Of a DNA stretch of 14,047 bases, positions 7,293 through 13,746 are shown one piece after another (positions within the stretch are counted from its first letter, which is position 1; every line of letters begins with the position of its first letter). Below the pieces are notes generated by a model. The model worked only from the letters and a program-made list of their open reading frames with translations. It was not told the origin of the DNA and made no database searches. The position numbers and the translations under genes were made by a program. The stretch spans positions 1 through 14,047 of the forward strand of contig QMVO01000013.1 in NCBI GenBank assembly GCA_003661125.1, in the 5' to 3' direction. The DNA is from Methanosarcinales archaeon (GTDB lineage: Archaea > Halobacteriota > Syntropharchaeia > Alkanophagales > Methanospirareceae).

Positions 7293-7796
7293 CTACTTTA
7301 ATCGTACCCGTACTTTTTTCTTAAGGACAGGAACTAACCGTTTTATTTCTATTTCAACTCCCTTTTCCATCTTATATTCGTTAATAGGCACATTCGGGGA
7401 TTTTCCATTCACTTCATAAACAAAAAACCCCTCTTCTTCATCTATCGATACAATGAACTCTTTATCTCCTACTCTCTTTATTCCTACACCTGCAACTTCC
7501 TTTAACGCATCCAATATGCTCGCACCCTTCTGAACTTTTACTTCATAATCCGCGCTAAAAATCGCCATAGCTTCATACAGCTTCTCTTTATTCACCCTTA
7601 ACACATGCGTCTTACCGAATTTTTTCCTTTTTACCAGTTCTGCATTCTCTAAAACCTTAACGTGCTTTGCTGCAACGGGCACCGATATATCTAACGCTTT
7701 TGCTAAACCTGATACGTGATACTCGCGCATCATCAAAAGCTTTAACATATCTACTCGCATTTTACTGCTCAATGCTTTGAATATATTGCCATTCAT
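7293..7796 (-). CDS. ArsR-like winged-helix regulator fused to a DUF4430-like domain
   Basis: 167 residues from ATG 7796. Residues ~1-75 form a winged helix-turn-helix of ArsR type: IFKALSSKMRVDMLKLL, then SGLAKALDISVPVAAKHVKV as the recognition region and LVKRKKFGKTHVLRV as the wing. Residues ~84-152 resemble DUF4430 (transcobalamin C-terminal-like) domains: GASILDALKEV, a strand pair ending FFVYEVNGK, then INEYKMEKGVEIEI. This suggests a ligand-sensing repressor, and DUF4430 relatives bind cobalamin-like or other small ligands. No metal-binding cysteines are present. A longer frame extends to 7868, but a GGGAGGCGGAG ribosome binding site just before 7796 and the overlap with the upstream gene argue for the short form. 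It lies 14 bases after the ADP-ribosylglycohydrolase and 3 bases before the PflX-type gene. Confidence 0.8.
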   Translation of the reverse strand: MNGNIFKALSSKMRVDMLKLLMMREYHVSGLAKALDISVPVAAKHVKVLENAELVKRKKFGKTHVLRVNKEKLYEAMAIFSADYEVKVQKGASILDALKEVAGVGIKRVGDKEFIVSIDEEEGFFVYEVNGKSPNVPINEYKMEKGVEIEIKRLVPVLKKKVRVRLK

Positions 7797-7807
7797 CTCC
7801 GCCTCCC
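7797..7807 (-). promoter_or_regulatory. Shine-Dalgarno sequence setting the regulator start
   Basis: On the minus strand, GGGAGGCGGAG directly precedes ATG 7796, with GGAGG five bases from the start codon. It chooses this ATG over the upstream in-frame ATG at 7868, which would lie inside the previous gene. Confidence 0.6.
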
Positions 7808-7810
7808 ATT

Positions 7811-8749
7811 TTATGATGATTCTTGCATCAATTTCAATTTGATACGATACAGCTCCTCTCCCAACCACCTTATATAACTCCTACCCTTTTTACCCTCCTC
7901 CAGCTTCTCCGCCCACTCCACTGGAACGCCTCCTTCGCCATAATAAGCACCGTTTATTGCCCCTGTCATCGCACCTATGGTGTCGGTGTCGCCCCCTAAA
8001 CTTACTGCATAGACAACAGCGTCCTTAAAACTGTTGAAGCGGAGAAAAGAGTAAATTGCAGTTGGTACGGAGTTAAAAGCCTCTTCTCCATTCCCCAATT
8101 CAAAAATTATCTCTTTTTTATCCGATTCCTTCGCCAAAAGTGCTTCTATTTTCCTTATCTTTTCCTTATATAGCTCGCTCCTGACAAATTTTTTTAGTTC
8201 ATGCAACATCACTTCTTTTTCGATACCAGTCACTGCTAAGGCGATGGAGAACGCCTGTAAAGCCGCACCTTCTTTGCCAAGCTCGTGAGAATGCGTGATA
8301 TGACTTGCCTTATACGCTATTTCCCTTAACTTATCTGTATCATCGTAATAAAAAACGCCCACAGGAGCAATTCGCATTGCAGCTCCGTTTCCATAAGAAC
8401 CTTTACCACCAAACAGTTTCCCCGATGCTTCTTCCCAACTCGCCCCCTCGCGTATCCTTCTCAATGCTTCTTTTGACCCCGGGCCATATCCTCTTCTCGC
8501 GTGATAATTCCGGATGAACTTCGCTGCCATGTCCTCTCCATTGAAGCCCCTGTTCTCGATCAAAGATTCTGCAACTCCTATCATCATCTCTGTATCGTCA
8601 GTATAGCGACCCGAAATCATTTTCAGCGCATCGCCATACACCGACTTGATATTCTCCATGCTATTGCCTTCCATAGGAGCACCAAATGCGTCTCCTATGG
8701 CTCCGCCTATTAATGCACCAGTGAATTTGGCTTTGATGCTCTGTTCCAT
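7811..8749 (-). CDS. ADP-ribosylglycohydrolase (DraG/ARH family)
   Basis: 312 residues, usual length for the family, which removes ADP-ribose from proteins or small molecules using two magnesium ions. Diagnostic motifs are GALIGGAIGDAFGAPMEG (11-28), the metal motif YTDDTEMM with T50-D51-D52, GNGAAMRIAPVG (~120-131), ITHSH (~151-155) and the second metal motif GGDTDTIGAMTGAI with D254 and D256. DraG acts on nitrogenase reductase, but no nitrogen-fixation gene is here, so the substrate is open: an ADP-ribosylated protein, nucleic acid or ADP-ribose derivative. It is the first gene of an operon with an ArsR-type regulator and a PflX-type radical SAM protein. The start has no ribosome binding site and a TATA box ~23 bases upstream, consistent with a leaderless mRNA. 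Confidence 0.93.
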   Translation of the reverse strand: MEQSIKAKFTGALIGGAIGDAFGAPMEGNSMENIKSVYGDALKMISGRYTDDTEMMIGVAESLIENRGFNGEDMAAKFIRNYHARRGYGPGSKEALRRIREGASWEEASGKLFGGKGSYGNGAAMRIAPVGVFYYDDTDKLREIAYKASHITHSHELGKEGAALQAFSIALAVTGIEKEVMLHELKKFVRSELYKEKIRKIEALLAKESDKKEIIFELGNGEEAFNSVPTAIYSFLRFNSFKDAVVYAVSLGGDTDTIGAMTGAINGAYYGEGGVPVEWAEKLEEGKKGRSYIRWLGEELYRIKLKLMQESS

Positions 8750-8767
8750 GCTTTATTTTTGTATATG

Positions 8768-8776
8768 TATAAAAAG
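8768..8776 (-). promoter_or_regulatory. TATA box for the ADP-ribosylglycohydrolase operon
   Basis: CTTTTTATA on the minus strand is centred about 23 bases before ATG 8749. Archaeal transcription usually starts about 25 bases after the TATA centre, so the mRNA should begin at or next to the start codon. No Shine-Dalgarno sequence is present, in agreement. Confidence 0.5.
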
Positions 8777-8834
8777 TAAGTTCTCAGTTTAAGTAAGGCT
8801 TTTCTTTCATATCTCATATATAGATGAAAACAAT

Positions 8835-9386
8835 TTAGAGCGAGGCTGAGAAGTACTCTTTTACCGTGATCAGCGTTTTTCCATGTGTAATGATGTTATA
8901 CGTTCTCCATAGGTAAGGGCCGGGATAAGCTAATAGTTTCTCAAGGCGACGATCGCTACTCAAGTAGCCGACATCCAGAATATCTCTCCTTGCTTCGATT
9001 CTATACTTTTGTAGAATTTTACCGATAGGGATGTCGGCTCTCATCAAGTCTGCTTTGAAGGCGCGTTTTAGCCTCGATATAGGGATATACGACCTTGCGT
9101 AGAGGAGCGGCGTATCGTCCCTGCTTCTAACGATTAGGATGTCTCGTTCGTTTACTGGCTCACCAGCATCTACCGCAAGTAGGTCAGCTACTTCCCGGGG
9201 TGAAGGAACCACTGATTGCTTGATTGTACGAAGCACAACTTCGCAGCATGAGATCAGCTCCAGAAGATTTGTCATAGACCCATCATGTCCGAGTAATACC
9301 CTATGGATTGGAAGTAGCCTATAACTCTCGCTTAGCGAGCAGATCTTCTCGGTCATGGGTGCCTCAGGCGAAAATATTTTGTTCAT
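8835..9386 (-). CDS. Chorismate lyase-like protein (Rv2949c/DUF98 family)
   Basis: About 183 residues. The pattern RVLLGHDGSMTNLLELI (~29-45), then YARSYIPI, PIGKILQKYRIEARRDI and a C-terminal TYNIITHGKTLITVKEYF fits the chorismate pyruvate-lyase family PF01947, whose members release pyruvate from chorismate to make 4-hydroxybenzoate. In methanogen-type archaea such an activity would feed the aromatic part of methanopterin-like cofactors; that link is inference. Starts possible are GTG 9389, ATG 9386 and ATG 9356 (MTEKICS), the last with a TGAGG motif 6 bases ahead; ATG 9386 is used here. It is divergent from the thioredoxin-like gene and stands alone on its strand. Confidence 0.75.
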   Translation of the reverse strand: MNKIFSPEAPMTEKICSLSESYRLLPIHRVLLGHDGSMTNLLELISCCEVVLRTIKQSVVPSPREVADLLAVDAGEPVNERDILIVRSRDDTPLLYARSYIPISRLKRAFKADLMRADIPIGKILQKYRIEARRDILDVGYLSSDRRLEKLLAYPGPYLWRTYNIITHGKTLITVKEYFSASL

Positions 9387-9389
9387 CAC

Positions 9390-9443
9390 CTACCTACTAA
9401 GAGGATATTTTTAAATCATAGAATTTTCAATATTATTTATAAT
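9390..9443. promoter_or_regulatory. Shared AT-rich divergent promoter
   Basis: One AT block (about 9409-9418, TTTTTAAAT on plus, ATTTAAAAA on minus) is placed about 25-30 bases from both ATG 9444 and ATG 9386, so it could serve as a TATA element in either direction. Neither gene has a convincing upstream Shine-Dalgarno sequence at normal spacing, consistent with short or absent leaders. Confidence 0.4.
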
Positions 9444-9929
9444 ATGAAGCTTAAAACCATAGTCACACAGCACCAGCAAGCATTTAAGGAGAAAGTGGTG
9501 CAAACACTCGCAGCCAAATATTCAATGAGCTTGGAGCGAGTAGTAGAGGAGCATGGGAGCGTGATCGAGAGGTATATTCAAGAGAAATACAAGGGCGTAG
9601 CGCGAGCAGTTTCCAAGATACTGGAATTCAAACGCCCTGTTGTGTTGAACATAAGACGAGACCCTTGCAATGATACAGTGTGCGTGATATGCGAGCGCGA
9701 CCAGCCGAATATCGAAGAGTTGCAACGATTGTATGGTGATAGAGTTGTTTTTTATGAGATTTATGATAGCTCCTCTGAAGGCGCGCTCTATCATATTATA
9801 CATCAGGGAGAAGGTGAAAAGCTGCTCCCTCTTACCGCGGTCATCCACAAAGGAGACGTGAAAAAATACTGGTCCGGCAGACCGGTAGGGGTTGAAGAAT
9901 ACCGGAAGTATCTGGATGTGCTGGTGTAA
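9444..9929 (+). CDS. Thioredoxin-fold-like protein of unknown function
   Basis: 161 residues. The first ~60 are helical and charged (EKVVQTLAAKYSMSLERVVEE, split as EKVVQTLAAKYS and LERVVEEHG). From ~65 the order of elements is that of a thioredoxin fold: strand PVVLNIRR, a cysteine pair C80-V-I-C83 with a third cysteine at C75, helix PNIEELQRLYG, strand VVFYEIYDSS, then LLPLTAVIHKG where P129 sits at the usual cis-proline site, and a last helix EEYRKYLDVL. This suggests a thiol oxidoreductase or a redox- or metal-binding relative. I do not recognise a named family. It is divergent from the chorismate lyase-like gene and convergent with glyS across 23 bases. ATG 9444 is probably leaderless. 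Confidence 0.7.
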   Translation: MKLKTIVTQHQQAFKEKVVQTLAAKYSMSLERVVEEHGSVIERYIQEKYKGVARAVSKILEFKRPVVLNIRRDPCNDTVCVICERDQPNIEELQRLYGDRVVFYEIYDSSSEGALYHIIHQGEGEKLLPLTAVIHKGDVKKYWSGRPVGVEEYRKYLDVLV

Positions 9930-9952
9930 TGTTCTTTAACTGCTTTGCTTGG

Positions 9953-11422
9953 TTATACCAGTACCTCTTCGAGCTTCCCAATCGGAACACGAACCTGTTT
10001 CATTGTATCCCTTTCCCTTACTGTCACCGTATCGTCTGCCAGCGTTTCATAATCGATGGTAATACAATAAGGCGTGCCTATCTCATCCTGACGCCGATAC
10101 CTCCTGCCAATACTACCGGAATCGTCATATTCAACGAATATTGATGTATCCCTTAACATCTGAAATACTTCCTTTGCTTTGCTCTTCAGTTCATCCCGGT
10201 TTAGCAATGGGAACACAGCAGCTATTATTGGTGCTATCTCGTTTTTAAGCCTCAGCACTTTTCTTTTTTCTTTTCCCACTTGCTCTTCGTAAAAAGAACT
10301 TTCCAACAAGGCATAAATTATCCGATCTATACCATAGGAGGGTTCAATTACATGTGGTGTTATCTTTGCCTTTGTCTTCACAGTCTCACCCTCTCGGGCT
10401 GGTAATTGGACATGCACCCCTATATCTGTATTCGAATGTGATGCATGTGACGAAAGGTCATAATCTCCTCTATCCGCCACACCTACAATCTCCATCCATC
10501 CATATCTATCGCTTAAGAACTCCGCATCCCAGCAATCCCTTGCATAATGTGCCATCTCCTCCGGCCTATGCTGCCTGAATCGAAGTTTATCCCGCGGAAT
10601 GCCTATTCTCTCCAGAAATTCCTCTACCTTCACTATATGATAGCCCAAATACTCGTTTGAAATTATCCCGCTCCTTACTGCTTCCTCTAAACTCTTTTCC
10701 CCTCCTTCTCCTTCACTGGGAACAAACCATAGCATCCTATCCTTTACCTCATCAAACCTCGGATGATTGCTTTTCTCTCCGGGGTCCACAAAGACCTCCG
10801 CCTCTGCCATTGTGAACTCACGCAGCCGAATAAGGCTCTTCCTGGGTGAAATCTCGTTCCTGTACGCCTTTCCTATTTGTATCACACCAAAGGGCAACTT
10901 ATCACGATTGAACCTTAGCAATCGTTGGAAATTGATGAAAATGCCTTGCGCTGTCTCAGGTCTCAGATATCCTTCGGTTTTCTCTTGTGCTTCTTCATCC
11001 CTTTCTTCTTTTGACAAGCCTATTCTTGTCTGGAACATCAGATTAATCTCCCCTGCTGCTTCAAGCTCTCCTCCACATTCAGGGCATTTACCACGCACAT
11101 CTACACCTTCACTCACACGAAAAAAGCTCTTGCAATGCTTGCATACCACAGCCCTGTCGGTAAAACTTTCTAAATGTCCAGAAGCCTCAAATATCTCCCT
11201 CGGAGCAACGTTCGTCGTTTCTATTTCATAAAAACCTTCTCTCAAATAAAATTTTCTCCATGCCTCTTCCACCCTCCTCTTCAGTAACGCACCCAGGGGA
11301 CCGTAGTCATAGAAGCCAGACGCACCTCCGTATATCTCGAAAGCTTGCCATAAGAATCCTCTTCTACGTGCAAGTTCTGCTATTCCATCTCGGCTCCTCT
11401 CTTTACTGCTAGCACTCGCCAT
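9953..11422 (-). CDS. glyS: Glycyl-tRNA synthetase (alpha2, class II)
   Basis: 489 residues; it charges tRNA-Gly with glycine in the cytoplasm. Visible class II features are motif 1 region GFYDYGPLGALLKRR (36-50), RPETAQGIFINF (154-165), motif 2 YRNEISPR (187-194) with LREFTMAEAE, and motif 3 IEPSYGIDR (359-367). A zinc-ribbon-like insert has C94-x2-C97 and C113-x2-C116. The C-terminal part (~390-489, from NEIAPIIAAVFPL) is the anticodon-binding domain, ending RERDTMKQVRVPI. It is compact compared with many archaeal and eukaryotic forms and closer in size to the Thermus-type enzyme. No strong ribosome binding site precedes ATG 11422. It is the last gene of the translation-themed minus-strand cluster, 51 bases after the previous stop. 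Confidence 0.97.
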   Translation of the reverse strand: MASASSKERSRDGIAELARRRGFLWQAFEIYGGASGFYDYGPLGALLKRRVEEAWRKFYLREGFYEIETTNVAPREIFEASGHLESFTDRAVVCKHCKSFFRVSEGVDVRGKCPECGGELEAAGEINLMFQTRIGLSKEERDEEAQEKTEGYLRPETAQGIFINFQRLLRFNRDKLPFGVIQIGKAYRNEISPRKSLIRLREFTMAEAEVFVDPGEKSNHPRFDEVKDRMLWFVPSEGEGGEKSLEEAVRSGIISNEYLGYHIVKVEEFLERIGIPRDKLRFRQHRPEEMAHYARDCWDAEFLSDRYGWMEIVGVADRGDYDLSSHASHSNTDIGVHVQLPAREGETVKTKAKITPHVIEPSYGIDRIIYALLESSFYEEQVGKEKRKVLRLKNEIAPIIAAVFPLLNRDELKSKAKEVFQMLRDTSIFVEYDDSGSIGRRYRRQDEIGTPYCITIDYETLADDTVTVRERDTMKQVRVPIGKLEEVLV

Positions 11423-11473
11423 TTCTTATTTTGTTTGTACTTCGCCCTTTGCATTTTTCATTTTGCATTGGCG

Positions 11474-11923
11474 CTACTCTATCCTCGCCTTTTCCTTTAT
11501 CCTCTCCCACTGCTTGTTCCCATCCCTAAGTTCTGCACTCCCTAACAGTGCTAATTCTATCGCTTTAGCTATATGCCCCCTCTGCCTGTCGGTTAAATAA
11601 ACCAAAGATTCTTTGTACGAATCCTCAAAATATCTGAGCCCATTCACAAGGTGCTCATGCATCTTTTTAAACCTATCCGGAGCCTTAATATACTCAGCCT
11701 CACTAAGTGTATTCTTCGTAGCCTCTCCGCACTTTCTCATCTCTTTTTCGTATTTACTCTCTGCGATCTTCTCCCAGAAGAAATCATGCATGACTACTAT
11801 GCCGTCTATAACAGATGTTATTTCTCCCAGCAGGTCGGAACAACTCATCAAATAAAACTTCTCATCTTCATCCATCTCATACCGCGCTCTTCGCTGTTTG
11901 AACACCCCTCCAAAGAAACTCAT
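11474..11923 (-). CDS. Conserved-looking helical protein of unknown function
   Basis: 149 residues that I do not recognise. After a short basic start (MSFFGGVFKQRRARYEM) it is almost all predicted helix with regular charged and hydrophobic spacing (LLGEITSVIDGIVVMHDFFW, LSEAEYIKAPDRFKKMHEH, LTDRQRGHIAKAIELALLG), without signal peptide, membrane segment or cysteine motif. That looks like a small four-helix bundle. It is very likely a real gene: the start has an AGGAGGGG ribosome binding site at 11931-11938, seven bases ahead, overlapping the stop of the CBS-domain gene, which implies translational coupling. It lies between the CBS-domain gene and glycyl-tRNA synthetase. Confidence 0.75.
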   Translation of the reverse strand: MSFFGGVFKQRRARYEMDEDEKFYLMSCSDLLGEITSVIDGIVVMHDFFWEKIAESKYEKEMRKCGEATKNTLSEAEYIKAPDRFKKMHEHLVNGLRYFEDSYKESLVYLTDRQRGHIAKAIELALLGSAELRDGNKQWERIKEKARIE

Positions 11924-11930
11924 TTTTTAT

Positions 11931-11938
11931 CCCCTCCT
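11931..11938 (-). promoter_or_regulatory. Shine-Dalgarno AGGAGGGG overlapping the upstream stop codon
   Basis: Lies 7 bases before ATG 11923 and shares bases with the TAG (11937-11939) of the CBS-domain gene, so ribosomes ending there are well placed to restart. Confidence 0.65.
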
Positions 11939-12797
11939 ACTTCGCAAAAATCTTCAGAAGATCTCTGTCGAGAAGCATGCCGAACAATTTGCCCTTTGTG
12001 GAGACAACAGGAAGCTGGTCGAACTTGTTTTCGCTCATCTTCGCCGCACATTCACTCACTTCACAATTACGAGTCGCTGTAACCACCTCCTTAACCATTA
12101 CCTCCCCCACAAGCTTATCTGGTAATTTTATTTTTGATACGCTGTAATATAGTCTCATGGTATCCCTCATACCTTCCCAAGTCCATTCATCCTCATCAGA
12201 ACCTAAAGATAAATCAGAATCCTCTGTTGCGTCCTCTATCATCGCAGCATTTATCAAATCACGGTCTGTTATCAGTCCGACGAGCTCTAAATCTGAACTC
12301 AGAACTGGAACTGCTTTTACCTTTGCAAGCTCCATTATTCTGCCTGCAACCGATAAAGGCATCCCATCCCATATTGCTATGGTCTTATCGCCTATGTAAT
12401 CGCCTATGGGCTCCTTATAGCCAAGCTCCGCTATTTTCCTCACAATGTCTGCGACTGTTATTATTCCAACAAGCATTTCTTCCTCCACCACGGGCAAACG
12501 GCGAATTCTATGCGAGAGGATTATCCTCGCCGCCTCTGCAATGGTTGCTTCTGGACCAGTCGTAATAGGATTTCTACTCATCAATAACGCTATTTGCTCC
12601 TCATCCGGATTTCTTAGCAAATCCTGTCTCGTGACTACGCCCACTACTTTCCCTTCTTTAACCACTGGAACCCCGGAGATATATCTTTCTTTACAAATCG
12701 CCATTATCTCCTCTCGCGTCCCTGGCAATGTCACATAAGCGACATCTTTCACCATTATATCCCTGATTTTTATTTGCCCCCCTTCTCTCCACTTCAT
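11937..12797 (-). CDS. Protein with four CBS domains
   Basis: 286 residues made of four CBS domains, that is two Bateman modules, at about 8-62 (IRDIMVKDVAYV ... VVGVVTRQDLL), 68-125 (LMSRNPITTGPEATIAEAAR ... LVGIITVADIV), 128-190 (IGDYIGDKTIAIWDGMPLS ... LVGLITDRDLI) and 229-286 (VGEVMVKEVVTATRNC ... LFGMLLDRDLL). An acidic linker with DLSLGSDEDEWTWEGM joins the third and fourth. CBS pairs usually bind adenine nucleotides or S-adenosyl compounds, so this is a likely energy or cofactor sensor without its own catalytic domain. It is cytoplasmic. It lies between the EF-like gene (31-base gap) and the helical unknown (13-base gap). The start is ATG 12797, with only a weak upstream site; the domain boundary needs a start at or just before this point. 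Confidence 0.9.
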   Translation of the reverse strand: MKWREGGQIKIRDIMVKDVAYVTLPGTREEIMAICKERYISGVPVVKEGKVVGVVTRQDLLRNPDEEQIALLMSRNPITTGPEATIAEAARIILSHRIRRLPVVEEEMLVGIITVADIVRKIAELGYKEPIGDYIGDKTIAIWDGMPLSVAGRIMELAKVKAVPVLSSDLELVGLITDRDLINAAMIEDATEDSDLSLGSDEDEWTWEGMRDTMRLYYSVSKIKLPDKLVGEVMVKEVVTATRNCEVSECAAKMSENKFDQLPVVSTKGKLFGMLLDRDLLKIFAK

Positions 12798-12828
12798 TTT
12801 GATTCTCTTCTATTAACTTCCACCAACT

Positions 12829-13086
12829 TTATTCTATTATTTTGTACACGCTATCGTGCAGTCTTACCCGGTCTTTCACTTTTAGCCCGATTGACTGCCC
12901 CACTGTGGCGGATTCAACTTTTTCATTCTCTATCTCCATGGATTCTACAACTTGGTCGAACGATGTTGTGGCTCCTTCTATTCTTATCCTGTCCCCTACC
13001 CTTATATCATCACTCAACTCTACCACCGCAACGCCTATCTTCGAGAAAAAATGCGTAATTTTTCCTATCAACTTCTTCTCAGCCAT
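12829..13086 (-). CDS. EF-Tu domain 2-like small protein
   Basis: 85 residues with the beta-barrel pattern of domain 2 of translation GTPases: IGKITHFFSKIGVAVVEL, then IRVGDRIRIEGATTSF, VVESMEIENEKVESA and VGQSIGLKVKDRVRLHDSVYK. There is no GTPase domain. Such stand-alone barrels are frequent in archaea, where they are annotated as translation elongation factor-like; the exact role is not established. ATG 13086 is preceded five bases away by GGGGGG (13092-13097). It follows aIF5A by 34 bases on the same strand and is probably co-transcribed with it. Confidence 0.85.
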   Translation of the reverse strand: MAEKKLIGKITHFFSKIGVAVVELSDDIRVGDRIRIEGATTSFDQVVESMEIENEKVESATVGQSIGLKVKDRVRLHDSVYKIIE

Positions 13087-13120
13087 TTTATCCCCCCTTT
13101 TTTATTTATGCCACCACTTC

Positions 13121-13510
13121 TCATTTCATATCTATCTTGTATTTATCCTCATAATGTAAAAAGGGTATCTCCTTACCCGACTCAATCCTTCCCTTCCCCT
13201 TCAACTCCTCCGGTATTTTTATTTCAATCGTTGAATAGTCCTCCATATCCATAATTTGCGCTATGTCCCCCGAAACAGAAAGTACTTGACCACTTCTTCG
13301 CTCTATCACTGGCACGTATAACTTCGCAGTAACGGGCTGAATCGCCGTTCTTTTTTGCGAGTCAAACACACCAATTCCCTCTATTCTCGCCTTCGCCGCT
13401 CCATGCTTTCCAGGCTTTGAGGTTGTTATGCTCGTTATTATGCACGGTTCGTCATCTAAAACAACGTATCTCCCCTCTTTTAACGTCCTCACCTCTGCTA
13501 GCTCCTTCAT
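13121..13510 (-). CDS. eif5A: Translation factor aIF5A
   Basis: 129 residues, the normal archaeal length. aIF5A binds the ribosome and helps peptide-bond formation at difficult sequences such as proline runs. The SH3-like N-terminal domain carries the hypusine loop TTSKPGKHGAAKARI, with K35 as the lysine modified by deoxyhypusine synthase. The C-terminal OB-fold domain includes QVLSVSGDIAQIMDMEDYST. ATG 13510 has GAGGGG about 10 bases upstream. A TATA-like element at 13560-13570 is ~56 bases from the start, giving a leader of around 30 bases. Genes for translation-related proteins follow on the same strand. Confidence 0.97.
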   Translation of the reverse strand: MKELAEVRTLKEGRYVVLDDEPCIITSITTSKPGKHGAAKARIEGIGVFDSQKRTAIQPVTAKLYVPVIERRSGQVLSVSGDIAQIMDMEDYSTIEIKIPEELKGKGRIESGKEIPFLHYEDKYKIDMK

Positions 13511-13559
13511 ATTTCATCTACCCCTCTATTTTTCCTTTTCACTCTCTTCAATCTTCTTC

Positions 13560-13570
13560 TTTATTTATAA
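13560..13570 (-). promoter_or_regulatory. Probable TATA box for the aIF5A gene cluster
   Basis: TTATAAATAAA on the minus strand, centred ~56 bases upstream of the aIF5A ATG, predicts a transcript start near 13540 and a leader that includes the GAGGGG site. Confidence 0.45.
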
Positions 13571-13598
13571 CCTTTTCGTAGAATAAAGGAACTGCCGA

Positions 13599-13624
13599 TG
13601 GTTCATACCATAAGCCATGAGCCA
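13599..13624 (-). other. Inverted repeat between the small basic protein and aIF5A
   Basis: TGGTTCAT (13599-13606) and ATGAGCCA (13617-13624) form an 8-base-pair stem (one G-U pair in RNA) around a 10-base loop. It sits ~30 bases after the stop of the small basic protein gene and upstream of the aIF5A TATA box. No run of U follows, so a classical terminator is not supported. It may be an mRNA-end or processing structure, or chance. The rest of 13511-13654 holds only the TATA-like element. Confidence 0.35.
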
Positions 13625-13654
13625 AAAATAAAGGGATAGAAGGTCATCAACGGC

Positions 13655-13741
13655 TTACTTCTTATATCTCAGCTTTTTCCTTCTCTTCTTCAGCTTGTGC
13701 TTCCGCATCTTTGCCAGCTTTCTCTTCTTTCCGCAGGGAAT
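13655..13741 (-). CDS. 28-residue basic protein, COX24/mS38/bS22-like, ATT start
   Basis: The frame reads (M)PCGKKRKLAKMRKHKLKK then RRKKLRYKK, stop TAA at 13655-13657; 18 of 28 residues are Lys, Arg or His. The pattern (M)PxGKKRK ... KM-K-HK-KKRRKK-R closely resembles the COX24/AURKAIP1 C-terminal domain (mitochondrial mS38, mycobacterial bS22) and small bacterial proteins beginning MPSGKKRK; this match is from memory. The likely start is ATT 13741: the Shine-Dalgarno AGGTGGTGAT (13747-13756) matches the ideal AGGAGGTGAT at 9 of 10 bases and ends five bases before it, and it puts the initiator right before PCGKKRK as in the bacterial relatives. ATG at residue 12 would give 17 residues and lose the conserved start. 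It is upstream of aIF5A on the same strand. Probably a small-subunit ribosomal protein; role inferred. Confidence 0.7.
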   Translation of the reverse strand: MPCGKKRKLAKMRKHKLKKRRKKLRYKK

Positions 13742-13746
13742 TTGAA

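Noticed and set aside
7797..7868. N-terminal extension of 24 residues on the ArsR-type regulator
   Set aside because: It overlaps the end of the previous gene, does not look like the fold, and a strong Shine-Dalgarno points to ATG 7796.
9430..9445. ATATTAT-TT-ATAATAT inverted repeat at the start of the thioredoxin-like gene
   Set aside because: Composed only of A and T in an AT-rich promoter; likely to arise by chance, and the TATA-like element further upstream explains the region.
12134..12565. Long plus-strand open frames opposite the CBS gene and other minus-strand genes
   Set aside because: They lack family motifs and are antisense shadows of strongly supported genes.
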